Position numbers and translations under genes: made by a program
Part shown: one piece after another, positions 50,625-60,333 of the stretch
Layout: each line of letters starts with the position of its first letter
Position numbering within the stretch: position 1 is the first letter of the stretch
The notes under the pieces: generated by a model
Database searches by the model: none
What the model was told of the DNA's origin: nothing
What the model saw: the letters and a program-made list of their open reading frames with translations, nothing else
Source of the DNA: Aureibacillus halotolerans
GTDB taxonomy: Bacteria; Bacillota; Bacilli; Bacillales; DSM-28697
Assembly: GCF_004363045.1 (NCBI RefSeq)
Contig: NZ_SNYJ01000014.1
Coordinates: 33,674 to 97,673 of the forward strand
DNA: 64,000 nucleotides
Direction of reading: 5' to 3'

Positions 50625-51458
50625 ATGGGACTGGAATTGAATCAGAATGTTGCAACGCTTCACAATGGAGTCAACATGCCGCGGGTAGGTTTTGGCGTTT
50701 GGAAGATTACTGATAAAGAAGAAATGGACAAGGCAATTACTGCCGCATTGGACGCAGGCTATCGGAGCTTTGACACAGCTAAGGCGTATTCAAACGAGGC
50801 GATGGTTGGACAAGCCTTAAAGGAAAGCAACGTCCCGCGTGAGGAGGTGTTTCTGACGACAAAGCTATTCAATGACGATCATGGCTATGAATCAACGTTG
50901 AAAGCATTTGACTTAAGTTTGCAACGTCTTGACACTGATTACCTTGATTTGTACCTGATTCATTGGCCGGGAAAAGACCGTTATGTAGAGACTTGGAAGG
51001 CCTTTGAGCAACTTTACAGAGATAAGCGTGTACGCGCTATTGGTGTGTGTAACTTTCATCCGCATCATTTGGAAACGTTGCAAAAGGAAGCCGACATCGT
51101 TCCAATGGTCAATCAAGTGGAACTCCATCCGTTGCTTTCGCAGGAAGACGTTCGCGCGTATTGTAAACAGCACGACATCCAGATCGAGTCCTATAGCCCG
51201 TTAGCCAGAGGCAAGCTGATCGATCATGCCACCCTTGCTGACATTGGGAAGAAACATGGAAAAACAGCGGCACAGGTCACGCTTCGCTGGCATTATCAGC
51301 ATGACCTCATTGCCATTCCTAAATCAGTCACACCAGAGCGCATCCGGGCAAATGCTGATATTTTTAATTTCGAGCTTTCTGAAGACGATATGGCGGCGAT
51401 TGACGCGATCAATGCGAATGATCGCCAACTGAAAAATCCAGATGAATTTTTATTCTAG
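50625..51458 (+). CDS. Aldo/keto reductase
   Basis: 277 residues, a TIM-barrel NADPH oxidoreductase. Catalytic tetrad: D in YRSFDTAKAYSNE (D and Y), K in LTTKLFND, H in LYLIHWPGKDRY. The cofactor loop is IPKSVTPERIRANADIF. ATG 50625 with GAAAGGGTGA is preferred to GTG 50616. Confidence 0.94.
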   Translation: MGLELNQNVATLHNGVNMPRVGFGVWKITDKEEMDKAITAALDAGYRSFDTAKAYSNEAMVGQALKESNVPREEVFLTTKLFNDDHGYESTLKAFDLSLQRLDTDYLDLYLIHWPGKDRYVETWKAFEQLYRDKRVRAIGVCNFHPHHLETLQKEADIVPMVNQVELHPLLSQEDVRAYCKQHDIQIESYSPLARGKLIDHATLADIGKKHGKTAAQVTLRWHYQHDLIAIPKSVTPERIRANADIFNFELSEDDMAAIDAINANDRQLKNPDEFLF

Positions 51459-51607
51459 TCTTACGACGGTAAGTCTCGTTTGACCTCTTCCTCTAGAAAT
51501 TGTGGAAGCATCACATGTGAAATTCTTGCTCGTTTCAGGTAAACTAAAAGAAGCCTTATGGTATACATAAAACCAGAGAATATAAAAATAGATGAGGTGG
51601 ATGTTCC

Positions 51608-52021
51608 ATGAATGTGGCGTTCTTTTTATTACCGAAGCAAGAGGTAGCGTATGTATATAGTGATTTCACCATTCGTCAGGCGTTGGAAAAGATGCGTTTT
51701 CACCGGTACACCTCCATCCCTGTCGTTGATCGAGATGGCGCGTATCAAGGCACGCTTGGTGAGGGTGACTTGCTCTGGCACATCTTTGATTCCAAAGGGA
51801 CGGCAGAAGAACTCGGACGCATGCCGTTAAGTGATGTCAAACGATACCGACATCATGATCCCATTTTAATCAATGCGAACATCGAAGATTTATTTTCCCA
51901 TGCATCAGATCAAAACTTTGTGCCTGTGGTGGATGATGAAGGGCGTTTTATTGGCATCATTCGCCGCCGTGAAATTATGAATGAGTTGACTAGTCAGTAT
52001 AAAAGCAAGTCCTCTAACTAA
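51608..52021 (+). CDS. CBS-domain protein
   Basis: 137 residues made of a pair of CBS motifs (FTIRQALEKMRFHRYTSIPV, then NIEDLFSHASDQNFVPVVDD) that bind adenosyl ligands. No partner domain. Similar stand-alone CBS proteins occur in Bacillus (YkuL type). Ended by a strong terminator. Confidence 0.88.
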   Translation: MNVAFFLLPKQEVAYVYSDFTIRQALEKMRFHRYTSIPVVDRDGAYQGTLGEGDLLWHIFDSKGTAEELGRMPLSDVKRYRHHDPILINANIEDLFSHASDQNFVPVVDDEGRFIGIIRRREIMNELTSQYKSKSSN

Positions 52022-52083
52022 GGCGTGTCTGAGAACTCAGATGCCTCTGAGCGAGCTTTAAGACACGCCCTAAATCCGATTAA

Positions 52084-52125
52084 AAAACTCGTTCCCTTTA
52101 ATGAAATAGGGAACGAGTTTTATTT
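52084..52125. terminator. Shared terminator of the CBS gene and the convergent small gene
   Basis: AAAACTCGTTCCCT (52084-52097)/AGGGAACGAGTTTT (52108-52121), a perfect 14-bp stem. The stop codon of the minus-strand small gene lies within the downstream arm. Confidence 0.9.
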
Positions 52126-52227
52126 GTTTTTACGGCGACTGTTTCTCACCAGGACGATGATCATTAATATGAGGAGAAAGGCAAAACCTGCGAACACAAC
52201 CCATGAAAGCCATCCTAAATCAACCAT
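52120..52227 (-). CDS. 35-residue single-TM small protein
   Basis: ATG 52227 to TAA 52120. It reads MVDLGWLSWVVFAGFAFLLI, LMIIVLVRNSRRKNK: one membrane helix and a basic C-terminal tail (positive-inside gives an N-out topology). The purine-rich GAGAGGGA lies 11 nt upstream. No family recognised. Composition and conserved-looking topology favour a real small membrane protein. Confidence 0.6.
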   Translation of the reverse strand: MVDLGWLSWVVFAGFAFLLILMIIVLVRNSRRKNK

Positions 52228-52268
52228 TTGTCATCTGTCCCTCTCTTTTTTAGCAGTATAAGCGAAAT

Positions 52269-52481
52269 CTAGCGGCTCATTTCTTCGTAATTAAAGCGAA
52301 TCATATCATAAAGGTCTTTTTCAGAGGTTCCGTTCTTTTCAAGAATATCAAGCTGAGACATGTAGACGCCAAGGGCGAAGGAGACAAGCGCGCTTTTGCT
52401 AACCCCAAGCTTTTGGGCCCGCTCATTCAGTTTGGAATCAAAATCCTCTGAAACTGTCGCCGAGATGCGTTTTTTACTCAT
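52269..52481 (-). CDS. CopG-like ribbon-helix-helix protein
   Basis: 70 residues: a short N-terminal beta strand KRISATVSEDFDSKLNERAQ and two helices (GVSKSALVSFALGVYM). The fold is that of RHH DNA-binding antitoxin/plasmid repressor-type proteins. GGAGG precedes the ATG. No toxin gene is adjacent. 52482-52775 has no gene. Confidence 0.8.
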   Translation of the reverse strand: MSKKRISATVSEDFDSKLNERAQKLGVSKSALVSFALGVYMSQLDILEKNGTSEKDLYDMIRFNYEEMSR

Positions 52482-52775
52482 TCTATTTTCCTCCCGTTCT
52501 CTCTTTCACCACGATCATTGAATGTCTATGAATCAATGATTTTAAAGCCGATCATTTTGTGATGCACCATGAATCATTATAGAAAAAAGTACAAAAAAAA
52601 GCAAACAACCTCCCGAAAAATAATCGGAAAGCCTTTCCTGTAGTGGGTTTAACTTCCTGGTCTGCGCATAATCAGTTGTTCGTTTTCCTAGCTTCCTTTA
52701 TAAGTGTCCAATAGAAAATGAAGGGAATTGACGAACAGTAAAGGGGAAGGCATAGATTTTGTAGATAAGACTGAG

Positions 52776-52814
52776 GTTGTCTAGTATAATGCCTATGACA
52801 CTAATAAAAAGGGG
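52776..52814 (+). promoter_or_regulatory. Probable -10 and SD of the FAD lipoprotein gene
   Basis: TATAAT at about 52786-52791 and AAAAAGGGG just before the ATG at 52821. No convincing -35. Confidence 0.5.
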
Positions 52815-52820
52815 TTTATT

Positions 52821-54620
52821 ATGAAAACAATTTGGTTGACCGTGGGTGCGTTTATACTATCCATCGCACTGACAGGTTGTTCTTTTAATCAGGACGAGGG
52901 AGACTATGATGTCGTCGTGTATGGGGGAGAGCCTGAGGGGGTCGCTGCTGCCGTGGCTGCTGCTCGTAGTGGAGCGAACACACTACTGATTGCCGAACGC
53001 GATGGTCTTGGAGGGTTAATGACGTATGGCATGCTCAACTATTTGGACGTTGCACATGACAAAGATGGGAACCCAGCAAATACGGGCATCTTTAAAGAGT
53101 GGCATAAAATGGTCGGCAATAAGCCATCCTTTGATGTTGTTGAAGGAAAAGAAGCGTTTCATACACTTGTTGAGAATGAAGAAAATATTACATTGATGAC
53201 GGAAGCCCAGGTAAAGAGTGTAGAAAAAGAGGGAAAGAAGCTTACTGGCATCACAGTGGCTCATGATGGGGAAGACGTGACGATTCAAGGGAGAACCTTT
53301 ATTGATTCGACACAGGACGCCGATCTTGCTGTGCTGGCTGATGTTCCTTACACTTTAGGGCGTGAAGATACTGGATTAATGGACACGAAGATGGCCGTTA
53401 CGCTTATGATTCATGTAGATAATGTCGACTGGGAGGGCATTAAACGCGCTGTTGAAGAAGAAACCTTCGGGCCAGCTCAAATTCTTAAAAACGCAGCATG
53501 GGGGTTTAGTGAATTACATACGGCCTATACGCCAGTCGAAGAAAATACACGTTTGCGCGGGTTAAACATCGCCTTGCAAAATGATGGTTCTGTGTATATC
53601 AATGCGTTGCAAATCTTTGGTGTTGATGGCTTGAATGAAGAAGACAAGCAAGCAGCTATTGAAAAGGGAATACGCGAAACGGATGCGATTGTAGCGTATT
53701 TACAGGAAAATTTCCCAGGCTTTGAAGACGCTGAAGTCGCTAGTTACCCTGACGAGCTGTACGTGCGGGAAACAAGACATATTCAAGCTGAGTACCAGCT
53801 AAACATCATGGACGTTTGTGAGAATAACGACCAGTGGGATTCCATTGGCTTTGGCGGGTACCCGGTTGATGTACAGGCTACGAGTGTCAACGATTGGGGC
53901 ATTGTTGTATGCAACCCTGTACAATATGCCGTGCCTTTCCGTTCATTGGTACCGCTTGAGGTGGATGGATTGCTCGTGGCAAGCCGTTCTTCGGGGTACA
54001 CGTCCCTCGCAGCAGGGAGCGCGCGAGTGATTCCGATTGGGATGACAGCGGGGCAGGCAGCGGGCATTGCAGCGACAAGAATGGAAGACAGTGAACGTAC
54101 GTTACGCGAGGTCGCCAATGATGAATCATGGGTGGCGACACTGCAAGCAATGCTAGTTGAGCAAGGCGTTAACCTGTACCCATTTGACTTGCCACATATG
54201 TATGAAGGTGAATGGTTTTATGAGGGCATCCAGACGGTCATGCGGTATGGCATGATTAAAGGTGGCTACCAAAATGACATTGGTGCAGATGATCCAATGA
54301 CCTCTGGCGAATTTCATGGCACTCTGAAGGAACTTTTACGTCGAACGAACCCTGAAAATCCGCCCGTGTATCCAAATGTGACGGCGACCGACGGGAACGT
54401 GACGAGAAATGAAGCTGCGTCCGTCGTGCTGGCATTAAACGGTTTAAATGAATCTGGAACTCCATGGGAGACAGCAAGGACAGAAGGGCTCATTTCTGAG
54501 GTGCTTTTCAGTAAAGTAACGGAAAATCGCGAGCTAGCTAAAAAAGAAGTGTACGCTTTAATGGGTGAGGTCATCCGACGAGCCGAAGAGCGTCAAAGTC
54601 ATTCAGATACGGAAGGTTGA
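52821..54620 (+). CDS. Exported FAD-dependent oxidoreductase lipoprotein (FAD_oxidored family)
   Basis: 599 residues. Signal peptide MKTIWLTVGAFILSIALTGC with lipobox LTGC, so lipid-anchored outside. FAD-binding Rossmann fold YDVVVYGGEPEGVAAAVAAA (G-x-G-x2-G variant with E) and a GGLMTYG loop. A family motif ETRHIQAEYQLN near 320, then SGYTSLAAGSARVIPIGMTA near the C-terminal cofactor segment. The substrate is unknown. A paralogue with a membrane anchor lies at 61766. Confidence 0.88.
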   Translation: MKTIWLTVGAFILSIALTGCSFNQDEGDYDVVVYGGEPEGVAAAVAAARSGANTLLIAERDGLGGLMTYGMLNYLDVAHDKDGNPANTGIFKEWHKMVGNKPSFDVVEGKEAFHTLVENEENITLMTEAQVKSVEKEGKKLTGITVAHDGEDVTIQGRTFIDSTQDADLAVLADVPYTLGREDTGLMDTKMAVTLMIHVDNVDWEGIKRAVEEETFGPAQILKNAAWGFSELHTAYTPVEENTRLRGLNIALQNDGSVYINALQIFGVDGLNEEDKQAAIEKGIRETDAIVAYLQENFPGFEDAEVASYPDELYVRETRHIQAEYQLNIMDVCENNDQWDSIGFGGYPVDVQATSVNDWGIVVCNPVQYAVPFRSLVPLEVDGLLVASRSSGYTSLAAGSARVIPIGMTAGQAAGIAATRMEDSERTLREVANDESWVATLQAMLVEQGVNLYPFDLPHMYEGEWFYEGIQTVMRYGMIKGGYQNDIGADDPMTSGEFHGTLKELLRRTNPENPPVYPNVTATDGNVTRNEAASVVLALNGLNESGTPWETARTEGLISEVLFSKVTENRELAKKEVYALMGEVIRRAEERQSHSDTEG

Positions 54621-54632
54621 TTCCAAACCCCC

Positions 54633-54671
54633 AGCGTGCCGAACAGTCTATGTCTCGGCACGCTTTTTTTG
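54633..54671 (+). terminator. Terminator of the FAD lipoprotein gene
   Basis: AGCGTGCCGA (54633-54642)/TCGGCACGCT (54655-54664), then TTTTTTT. Confidence 0.92.
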
Positions 54672-54681
54672 CCAAATCTAA

Positions 54682-55128
54682 TTACCAAGTGGCGCCTCCC
54701 TGTGGTGGTGGCCAGGCATTTAAGCACTTTCGAATGTATGCGACCTGCCCAGCATGATAGCTGTTATGAGCAACCAACGAGTTTAGATGAGTGGCTTGTT
54801 CGTCAAAGGTTTTTACATGTTGAGCAAGACGTATAGCTGAGGTTAGACCTTCTTTGAAGCGATGGACCGCCGCCTCCCAACAAGCTTGATCTTGTGGTGC
54901 AGTCTCACTTACCCAGGTGTCAGTGGCGTGCACTGGATCTTCAGGCTGCTTTCCGTGACATAAGGAAAGCACATACTCTTGCCAGAAGATCATATGGGTA
55001 AGTAGCTGCCAGATGGTTTGTTGTCCATAAATCGCTCTCCCAGCAATTTGTTCATTCACACCGTCAAAGACATGTGCCGGATTGACGTGGGCGTTTTGTC
55101 CGTCCAAACCAGCATGAAGTGGATTCAT
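54682..55128 (-). CDS. DinB-superfamily protein
   Basis: 148 residues with the four-helix bundle and metal histidines: LLTHMIFWQEYVLSL and HNSYHAGQVAYIRK. Paralogue of the DinB protein at 48326 but distant. Function unknown. 55129-55494 holds no gene. A possible upstream frame extension of the next gene lacks an SD. Confidence 0.85.
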   Translation of the reverse strand: MNPLHAGLDGQNAHVNPAHVFDGVNEQIAGRAIYGQQTIWQLLTHMIFWQEYVLSLCHGKQPEDPVHATDTWVSETAPQDQACWEAAVHRFKEGLTSAIRLAQHVKTFDEQATHLNSLVAHNSYHAGQVAYIRKCLNAWPPPQGGATW

Positions 55129-55494
55129 GTTTGTTTCCTCCGTTTTTCGTAAACTGAGATTTCCTCGTGGGAATTAACTCATTGTTAGAACAAGTTGAGC
55201 ATACCATAGCCTTCTAGAGAGCGAGAGCGAACTAGGAACAACCTCGTTCAATTCTAACGGATCTGGTAAGATCAACCGACAGAGGGAAAAAAGATTGGCG
55301 AATAGTGTAAATGGCGACATCTGTTTCCTTACAATTACCATTTACTATCTTATATGCATTTATTTATATCACTCAGAGTCTGCCATTGTACGACTGCTTC
55401 GCATTTGGCCGGCGCAATAAAAGACAAACAGGGGATTGCGACCAGACAGTGCGAATCAAGGAATAAAGGATCACAGGGAGAGGGAGACATTTTC

Positions 55495-57999
55495 ATGAAA
55501 CGAAAGTTACTAGCCATTACCACTGCCGCCGTACTAGGTGTGCAGAGTGTTGTGCTGCTGACGCCTCAGCAAGCGTCAGCTAATTTTGATCAATTGGTGA
55601 GAGAGGAAACGACAAAGCTATCACCAGGTGTGACACATTCAGAGAAACGTTATGCTAGTGAGGCTGTCCACGTGCTAAAGGTGGATTTAAACGATTCATT
55701 TACAGAATTGGACCTGAATGTGCCTGGACACTTACAAACAACGACCAATCAAGCCAAAGCACAGCATAAGGAAGGGCACCAAGTGGTCGGCGCTGTCAAT
55801 GCGGCCTTCTTCAATTTCTCGTCAGGGCTGCCCGTGAATCTAATTGCGATGAACAACCGTTTGGTGAATCGCGGCATCATTGGAAGCAATGCCAACAGTC
55901 CAACACATACGCGCGTTGCTTTTGGTATCGGTGCGGATGGAAAAGGCCTTGTTCACGGTGTTTCACTTGGCATGTCCCTCAAAATGGACGGGGCATCATT
56001 AGAAGGCACTAAAATGAATGGAACGCGGAACGAAGGGGACATCGTCGTTTACACGCCTGCCGTAAGCACGACAGGCACGAATCCTTGGGGCGTTGAAGTG
56101 ATCGTTGATGGCGTCGGCGCAAGCGTCGGCAATCTGCCTTTTGGCGAAACAGCGACAGGTACGGTAGAAAAGATTACATACAATGGAGAAGGTGGAAATG
56201 CCACCGTGCCACGTGGTGGGTTTGTCATTTCTATGCATGGCAAGGACGCAAAGGATCTTCTCAATGGTCTGAAGGTCGGCGATGAAGTCTCCTACACAAA
56301 CACCATTAATAACCCTTGGATGAACGCCGATTATGTCATGGCGGCAGGTCCAATGCTCGTCGATAATGGCAAAGTGAACATTACGATGAACACGTCTAGC
56401 TCTTTTGCAGCGAACCGTCATCCTCGTACAGCCGTTGGGGTCGACAAATCTGGGGAGCACATCTACATGGTCACGGTTGACGGACGACAAGCTGGGTACA
56501 GCTCTGGTGCAAGCCTTGTCGACTTGGCCCAATACTTAATTTCGCTTGGCGCCTACGATGCCATTAATTTAGATGGCGGTGGGTCAACGGCTATGGCGAT
56601 TCGTCCGCAGGGAGCGTTTCAGCCTGTGCTGATTAATTCGCCTTCAGATGGGTATGAGCGCGGTGTGTCTGCCACACTTCAGGCCATCTCAACGGCGCCA
56701 ACAAGCACACCGGAAACCCTTGTGTTTGAAAAAGAAGCAGAAGGCGGCATTGTGGAAGGAACGTCAATGAATGTGTCCGTGACGAGTGCGATGGACAAGT
56801 ATTACAACCCAGTTCGTTTAAGTGCGAGCGATGTGACCTATGAAGTGGTGGGGAACATCGGGGAGATGGAAGGCAGTACCTTCCACGCAACAAACGAAGG
56901 CACGGGCAAGATTATTGCCAACGCCGGAAATGCAACAGGAGAAGTAGAAGTGACCGTTGTCTCTGATTACGATGAGCTTGATGGAACAACCGTGCCAGTA
57001 GAAATCTCGTCGTTAGATAGCTCAAGCGGCTGGAGTGCAGATCAGGCGAAAGCCAAAGCCTCTGTAGCTACAAGCACAGCGAAGAAAAAACAAGGCAGCG
57101 CTTCGTTGCAGTTAACCTATGATTTCACAGGAAGTGAAGATGGCACAAAAGCAGCGTATGCCGTGGCCACTAAACCTCTTGAGATTAAAGGTCAGCCGGA
57201 AAAAATCGGCATGTGGGTTCATGGAGATGGCAATACAAACTGGCTACGCGGAGTCATTGTGGACCGCGACGGTGAAAGCCACACAATTGATTTCACGGCA
57301 CGCGATAAGTTTACTTGGAGCGGCTGGAAGTATGTAACGGCCAATGTGCCAAGTAGTGCAATTCTTCCACTTCGTTTTGAGCGCATCTATGTTGCGCAGC
57401 CAACCGAATCATTGCAAGCCAAAGGCACCGTTCATTTTGATCAGCTCGAGGCGATTTACTCAGATAGCTACACAGCACCAATTAGCTTTAGTGATCTGAC
57501 GTCTTCACACTGGGCGTACAGCAATATTCAGCAACTGGCGCAGGAAAAAATCATTAACGGTTTTCCGGACAATAGCTTCCGTCCAGAAGCAAGCATTACA
57601 AGAGCACAAGCCGCGATTATGCTTGTGAGAGAAAAAGGCATTACACCAGGAGGCAGCACAGATTTCAATGATGTGTCTTCCTCGCATTACGCAAGCAAAG
57701 AAATTGCGGCAGCCGTGGATGCAGGTCTACTGAATGGACGTTCTGAAACTACGTTTGCGCCAGATGCGCCATTGACGCGGGCGGAGCTGTCTGCCTTGCT
57801 CGTTCGTGCCTACAATGTAGGTGACGACCCAGCTGGCACAAGCTTCCCCGACGTCCCAGCCAGCCATTGGGCCAAAGGCGTCATTTCTCAGCTCGCCTCA
57901 GCCGACATCGTTGACGGGTATCCAGACGGCACCTTCCGTCCAGAACGCGCAACCACACGTGCTGAATTCTCAAAGCTCATGATCAGCGCAATACGATAG
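55495..57999 (+). CDS. Secreted NAGPA-type phosphodiester glycosidase with three SLH domains
   Basis: 834 residues. Signal peptide MKRKLLAITTAAVLGVQSVV ending QQASA. Residues ~60-400 form the phosphodiester glycosidase (NAGPA, DUF2233-like) domain with VVGAVNAAFFNFSSGLPVNL, AAGPMLVDNG, NRHPRTAVGVDK and AINLDGGGSTAMAI. Then a beta-sandwich and a CBM-like domain, and three C-terminal SLH repeats (DLTSSHWAYSNIQQL, DVSSSHYASKEIAAA, DVPASHWAKGVISQL) that attach it to pyruvylated cell-wall polymer. It probably removes sugar phosphodiesters from wall or exopolysaccharide. Confidence 0.92.
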   Translation: MKRKLLAITTAAVLGVQSVVLLTPQQASANFDQLVREETTKLSPGVTHSEKRYASEAVHVLKVDLNDSFTELDLNVPGHLQTTTNQAKAQHKEGHQVVGAVNAAFFNFSSGLPVNLIAMNNRLVNRGIIGSNANSPTHTRVAFGIGADGKGLVHGVSLGMSLKMDGASLEGTKMNGTRNEGDIVVYTPAVSTTGTNPWGVEVIVDGVGASVGNLPFGETATGTVEKITYNGEGGNATVPRGGFVISMHGKDAKDLLNGLKVGDEVSYTNTINNPWMNADYVMAAGPMLVDNGKVNITMNTSSSFAANRHPRTAVGVDKSGEHIYMVTVDGRQAGYSSGASLVDLAQYLISLGAYDAINLDGGGSTAMAIRPQGAFQPVLINSPSDGYERGVSATLQAISTAPTSTPETLVFEKEAEGGIVEGTSMNVSVTSAMDKYYNPVRLSASDVTYEVVGNIGEMEGSTFHATNEGTGKIIANAGNATGEVEVTVVSDYDELDGTTVPVEISSLDSSSGWSADQAKAKASVATSTAKKKQGSASLQLTYDFTGSEDGTKAAYAVATKPLEIKGQPEKIGMWVHGDGNTNWLRGVIVDRDGESHTIDFTARDKFTWSGWKYVTANVPSSAILPLRFERIYVAQPTESLQAKGTVHFDQLEAIYSDSYTAPISFSDLTSSHWAYSNIQQLAQEKIINGFPDNSFRPEASITRAQAAIMLVREKGITPGGSTDFNDVSSSHYASKEIAAAVDAGLLNGRSETTFAPDAPLTRAELSALLVRAYNVGDDPAGTSFPDVPASHWAKGVISQLASADIVDGYPDGTFRPERATTRAEFSKLMISAIR

Positions 58000-58011
58000 A
58001 TAATACGAGTA

Positions 58012-58040
58012 AACCCCGCCTCTCGCAGGCGGGGTTTTTC
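58012..58040 (+). terminator. Terminator of the NAGPA-SLH gene
   Basis: AACCCCGCC (58012-58020)/GGCGGGGTT (58028-58036), then TTT. Confidence 0.9.
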
Positions 58041-58077
58041 TGTAAGGGATGGGTGAAAGTATAGGATGACTCACTGA

Positions 58078-58520
58078 GTGCGCGAAAAAGGCCAGAGTGC
58101 GCGAAAAAGACCTTAGTCCGCGCGAAAATGCGGAGGAAGTGCTCGAAAACCGATGTGAGCTGCGCGAACCTAGGTCATGAGTGCGCGAAAAAGTCCAGAG
58201 TGCGCGAAAAAGACCATAGTCCGCGCGAAAATGCGGAGGTAGTGCTCGAAAACCGATGTGGGCTGCGCGAAACCAGGGCTTGAGTGCGCGAAAAAGTCCA
58301 GAGTGCGCGAAAAAGACCTTAGTCCGCGCGAAAATGCGGAGGTAGTGCTCGAAAACCGATGTGAGCTGCGCGAAACCAGGGCTTGGGTGCGCGAAAAAGT
58401 CCAGAGTGCGCGAAAAAGACCTTAGTCCGCGCGAAAATGCGGAGGAAGCGCGCGAAAACCGATGTGGGCTGCGCGAAACCAGGGCTTGAGTGAGCGAAAA
58501 AGGACAAAGTGCGCGAAAAT
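58078..58520 (+). repeat. Phased TGCGCGAAAA array, five 103-bp units
   Basis: Units begin GTGCGCGAAAAAG at 58078, 58181, 58284, 58387 and (GTGAGCG) 58490: exactly 103 bp each. Within a unit the motif T falls at 58079, 58098, 58119, 58140 (TGCTCG variant), 58161 and 58182: steps 19, 21, 21, 21, 21. Motif bases are conserved. Linkers are shared between units but not with the other arrays. Intergenic, directly after a terminator. Confidence 0.97.
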
Positions 58521-58617
58521 AACCGCGTATTCTCCGATGATTCATCAGGAAGTGCAGGAAATTGGAACATACATAGGGAATAAACTTCAGTTAAAAAGTT
58601 CCTAAGTGGGGGAGAGA

Positions 58618-59064
58618 ATGTACAGAAAAGCGTCTATCGATGATATTCCGGCTATCGTTCAGTTGAAATATAAAATGCTTGAAGAAACTGGGATGGCACA
58701 AAGGCTATTGCCTGATTTCCAACAGTTGGTTGAGGAAGATTACAAAGCGTTCTATTTGGCAAACACCGCTCAACATTTTATCGCTGAAAAAGATAATCAA
58801 CCAATTGCATGTGCGGGCGCCTTTATTAAAGACGATGCGCCTTACCGATATTTAAAGCTCCGTTCCTATGGGTTTATCGCCGATGTGTACGTCGATCCAC
58901 AATTCAGAAGGCAAGGCATCGCAAGAACTTTGACGAACGCAACATTGGACTGGTTTTTAGAAAAAAATATCCGCTTGTTTAGGCTGGTGGCGAGCGACGA
59001 GGCAAGACCATTGTATGAATCAATTGGATTTACAGCGACTAAGGAAATGGGAATGTTCCGATAA
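58618..59064 (+). CDS. GNAT-family acetyltransferase
   Basis: 148 residues, whole-domain GNAT: MYRKASIDDIPAIVQLKYKM at the start, GFIADVYVDPQFRRQGIART (motif A, R-R-Q-G-I-A) and the C-terminal RPLYESIGFTATKEM. ATG 58618 with GGGGGAGAG upstream, preferred to GTG 58606. Substrate unknown. Confidence 0.9.
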   Translation: MYRKASIDDIPAIVQLKYKMLEETGMAQRLLPDFQQLVEEDYKAFYLANTAQHFIAEKDNQPIACAGAFIKDDAPYRYLKLRSYGFIADVYVDPQFRRQGIARTLTNATLDWFLEKNIRLFRLVASDEARPLYESIGFTATKEMGMFR

Positions 59065-59087
59065 CTTACTTTCTCCTTTCTTGCACC

Positions 59088-59120
59088 AAAAAAACCTCTA
59101 AGCAACGTAACGCTTAGAGG
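59088..59120. terminator. Bidirectional terminator between the GNAT gene and acyltransferase 1
   Basis: CCTCTAAGC (59095-59103)/GCTTAGAGG (59112-59120) with seven T on the minus strand (59094-59088). The stop codon of the acyltransferase lies inside the stem. Confidence 0.88.
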
Positions 59121-60298
59121 CTTTGATTTCGGTCTTTTTGGACGCTTGAAATCGGCGTTTCTCGTTTCCAAGGCAGTTGTTTTGGAAAGGAACCGAAAAA
59201 GATCCAGGCGTGACGCCAATAGTTCATCGCTAGGCCGACGATGAGCCACGAGATGCCTAGAGAAATCACAAAACCTGCGGCGGTTCGAGCATGATACAGG
59301 ATCGGGTGGCCAGTATCGACGTATTGCGTAAACGTATGAAGTGGGAGGACATGGAGCAAGTAAACGCCGAATGAGACGACCCCAAGGTGAAGTAGTCCTT
59401 TTACTAATCGACTAGACGCATGCCTGAAGAGCACGTACGCAAGTTGCATGAGCACAAATGCTGAAAGAAAGGTATGCATGTTCCAGAACAACTCAAACCA
59501 AAGCGTATCGGCTGTGTAAATTCCGGCACGATACAAGTATTGTACGACTACATGAGCAGTAGAGAAAAATGCCCATAATCCCCAAACGGTTACTGTGGCG
59601 ACGGCAAGCTTGCCTTTGAAGGTTTGTTTCGAAACCGCAAAGAAACGCTCGAACGTTGAATAGTTCATGCCAACTGTGACCCCAGATAAATAATACGCCA
59701 TGTAGGAAAAGCCGATGCTGCCTTTGTGATCGGCCGGGAGAACGCCATATTTAACCCCGAATACATACACCCATTGAATGAGAAAACCGACCCAAAAGGC
59801 ATGCTTTGAAGCACCGGGAAACTTTTTAAAGAACAAAAGAAGAAGCGGAAACACAATGTAAAATTGTATGGAGATAAAGACAAAATAAAGGTGTCCGTTT
59901 GCTTCGCCTAACAGCAGGTCATACACAAATTCCCAGGCGATGCGTTCTGGTGTATAAAATTGTTGTAACAACGGCAATTTGTACCAAAAATAGAGTATTG
60001 AAAAAACAGCATAGGGAATTAGAATAAACGTCATCCGTCGTTTGTAAAAATGACGAAGCAGCCCTTTTTCTAGTGGTCGCTTGCTGTACGTATAAAAAAG
60101 CACGAGACTACTTAAGAAAATGAATGTTGGCGTGCCAAATTTAAAAAAGATGTTGATGAAATTGTACACAATGAACATATCAGAATTTGAATTTTGCATG
60201 TCGGCAATCGTATACGACGTTGCATGCACGAGCAGAACACCGATGATTGCCATGGCACGGGTCAGATAGATCTCGTGGATATATTTTTGGGAAGACAT
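59114..60298 (-). CDS. Acyltransferase-3 (OafA/YrhL-type) integral membrane protein 1
   Basis: 394 residues, about 10 membrane helices. Family N-terminus IHEIYLTRAMAIIGVLLVHA (R-A-x-A-I-x-G-V-L-x-V-H, active histidine) and FGTPTFIFLSSLVLFYTYSK. ATG 60298 behind AGGAGGT. These proteins move acyl groups across the membrane onto cell-wall or exopolysaccharide sugars. It is very similar to the gene upstream, a tandem duplication. Confidence 0.92.
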   Translation of the reverse strand: MSSQKYIHEIYLTRAMAIIGVLLVHATSYTIADMQNSNSDMFIVYNFINIFFKFGTPTFIFLSSLVLFYTYSKRPLEKGLLRHFYKRRMTFILIPYAVFSILYFWYKLPLLQQFYTPERIAWEFVYDLLLGEANGHLYFVFISIQFYIVFPLLLLFFKKFPGASKHAFWVGFLIQWVYVFGVKYGVLPADHKGSIGFSYMAYYLSGVTVGMNYSTFERFFAVSKQTFKGKLAVATVTVWGLWAFFSTAHVVVQYLYRAGIYTADTLWFELFWNMHTFLSAFVLMQLAYVLFRHASSRLVKGLLHLGVVSFGVYLLHVLPLHTFTQYVDTGHPILYHARTAAGFVISLGISWLIVGLAMNYWRHAWIFFGSFPKQLPWKRETPISSVQKDRNQSL

Positions 60299-60333
60299 TT
60301 GGACCTCCTGTCTAATGAGCAACGGACCTCCTC

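Noticed and set aside
52598..52650. CTCCCGAAAAATAATCGG segment as another phased-motif array
   Set aside because: Single motif-like hits without 19/21-bp spacing; more like a weak hairpin.
57970..58570. Minus-strand frames with FRALxxxSRT repeats, also at 63558-63967
   Set aside because: Translations of the TGCGCGAAAA arrays, not genes.
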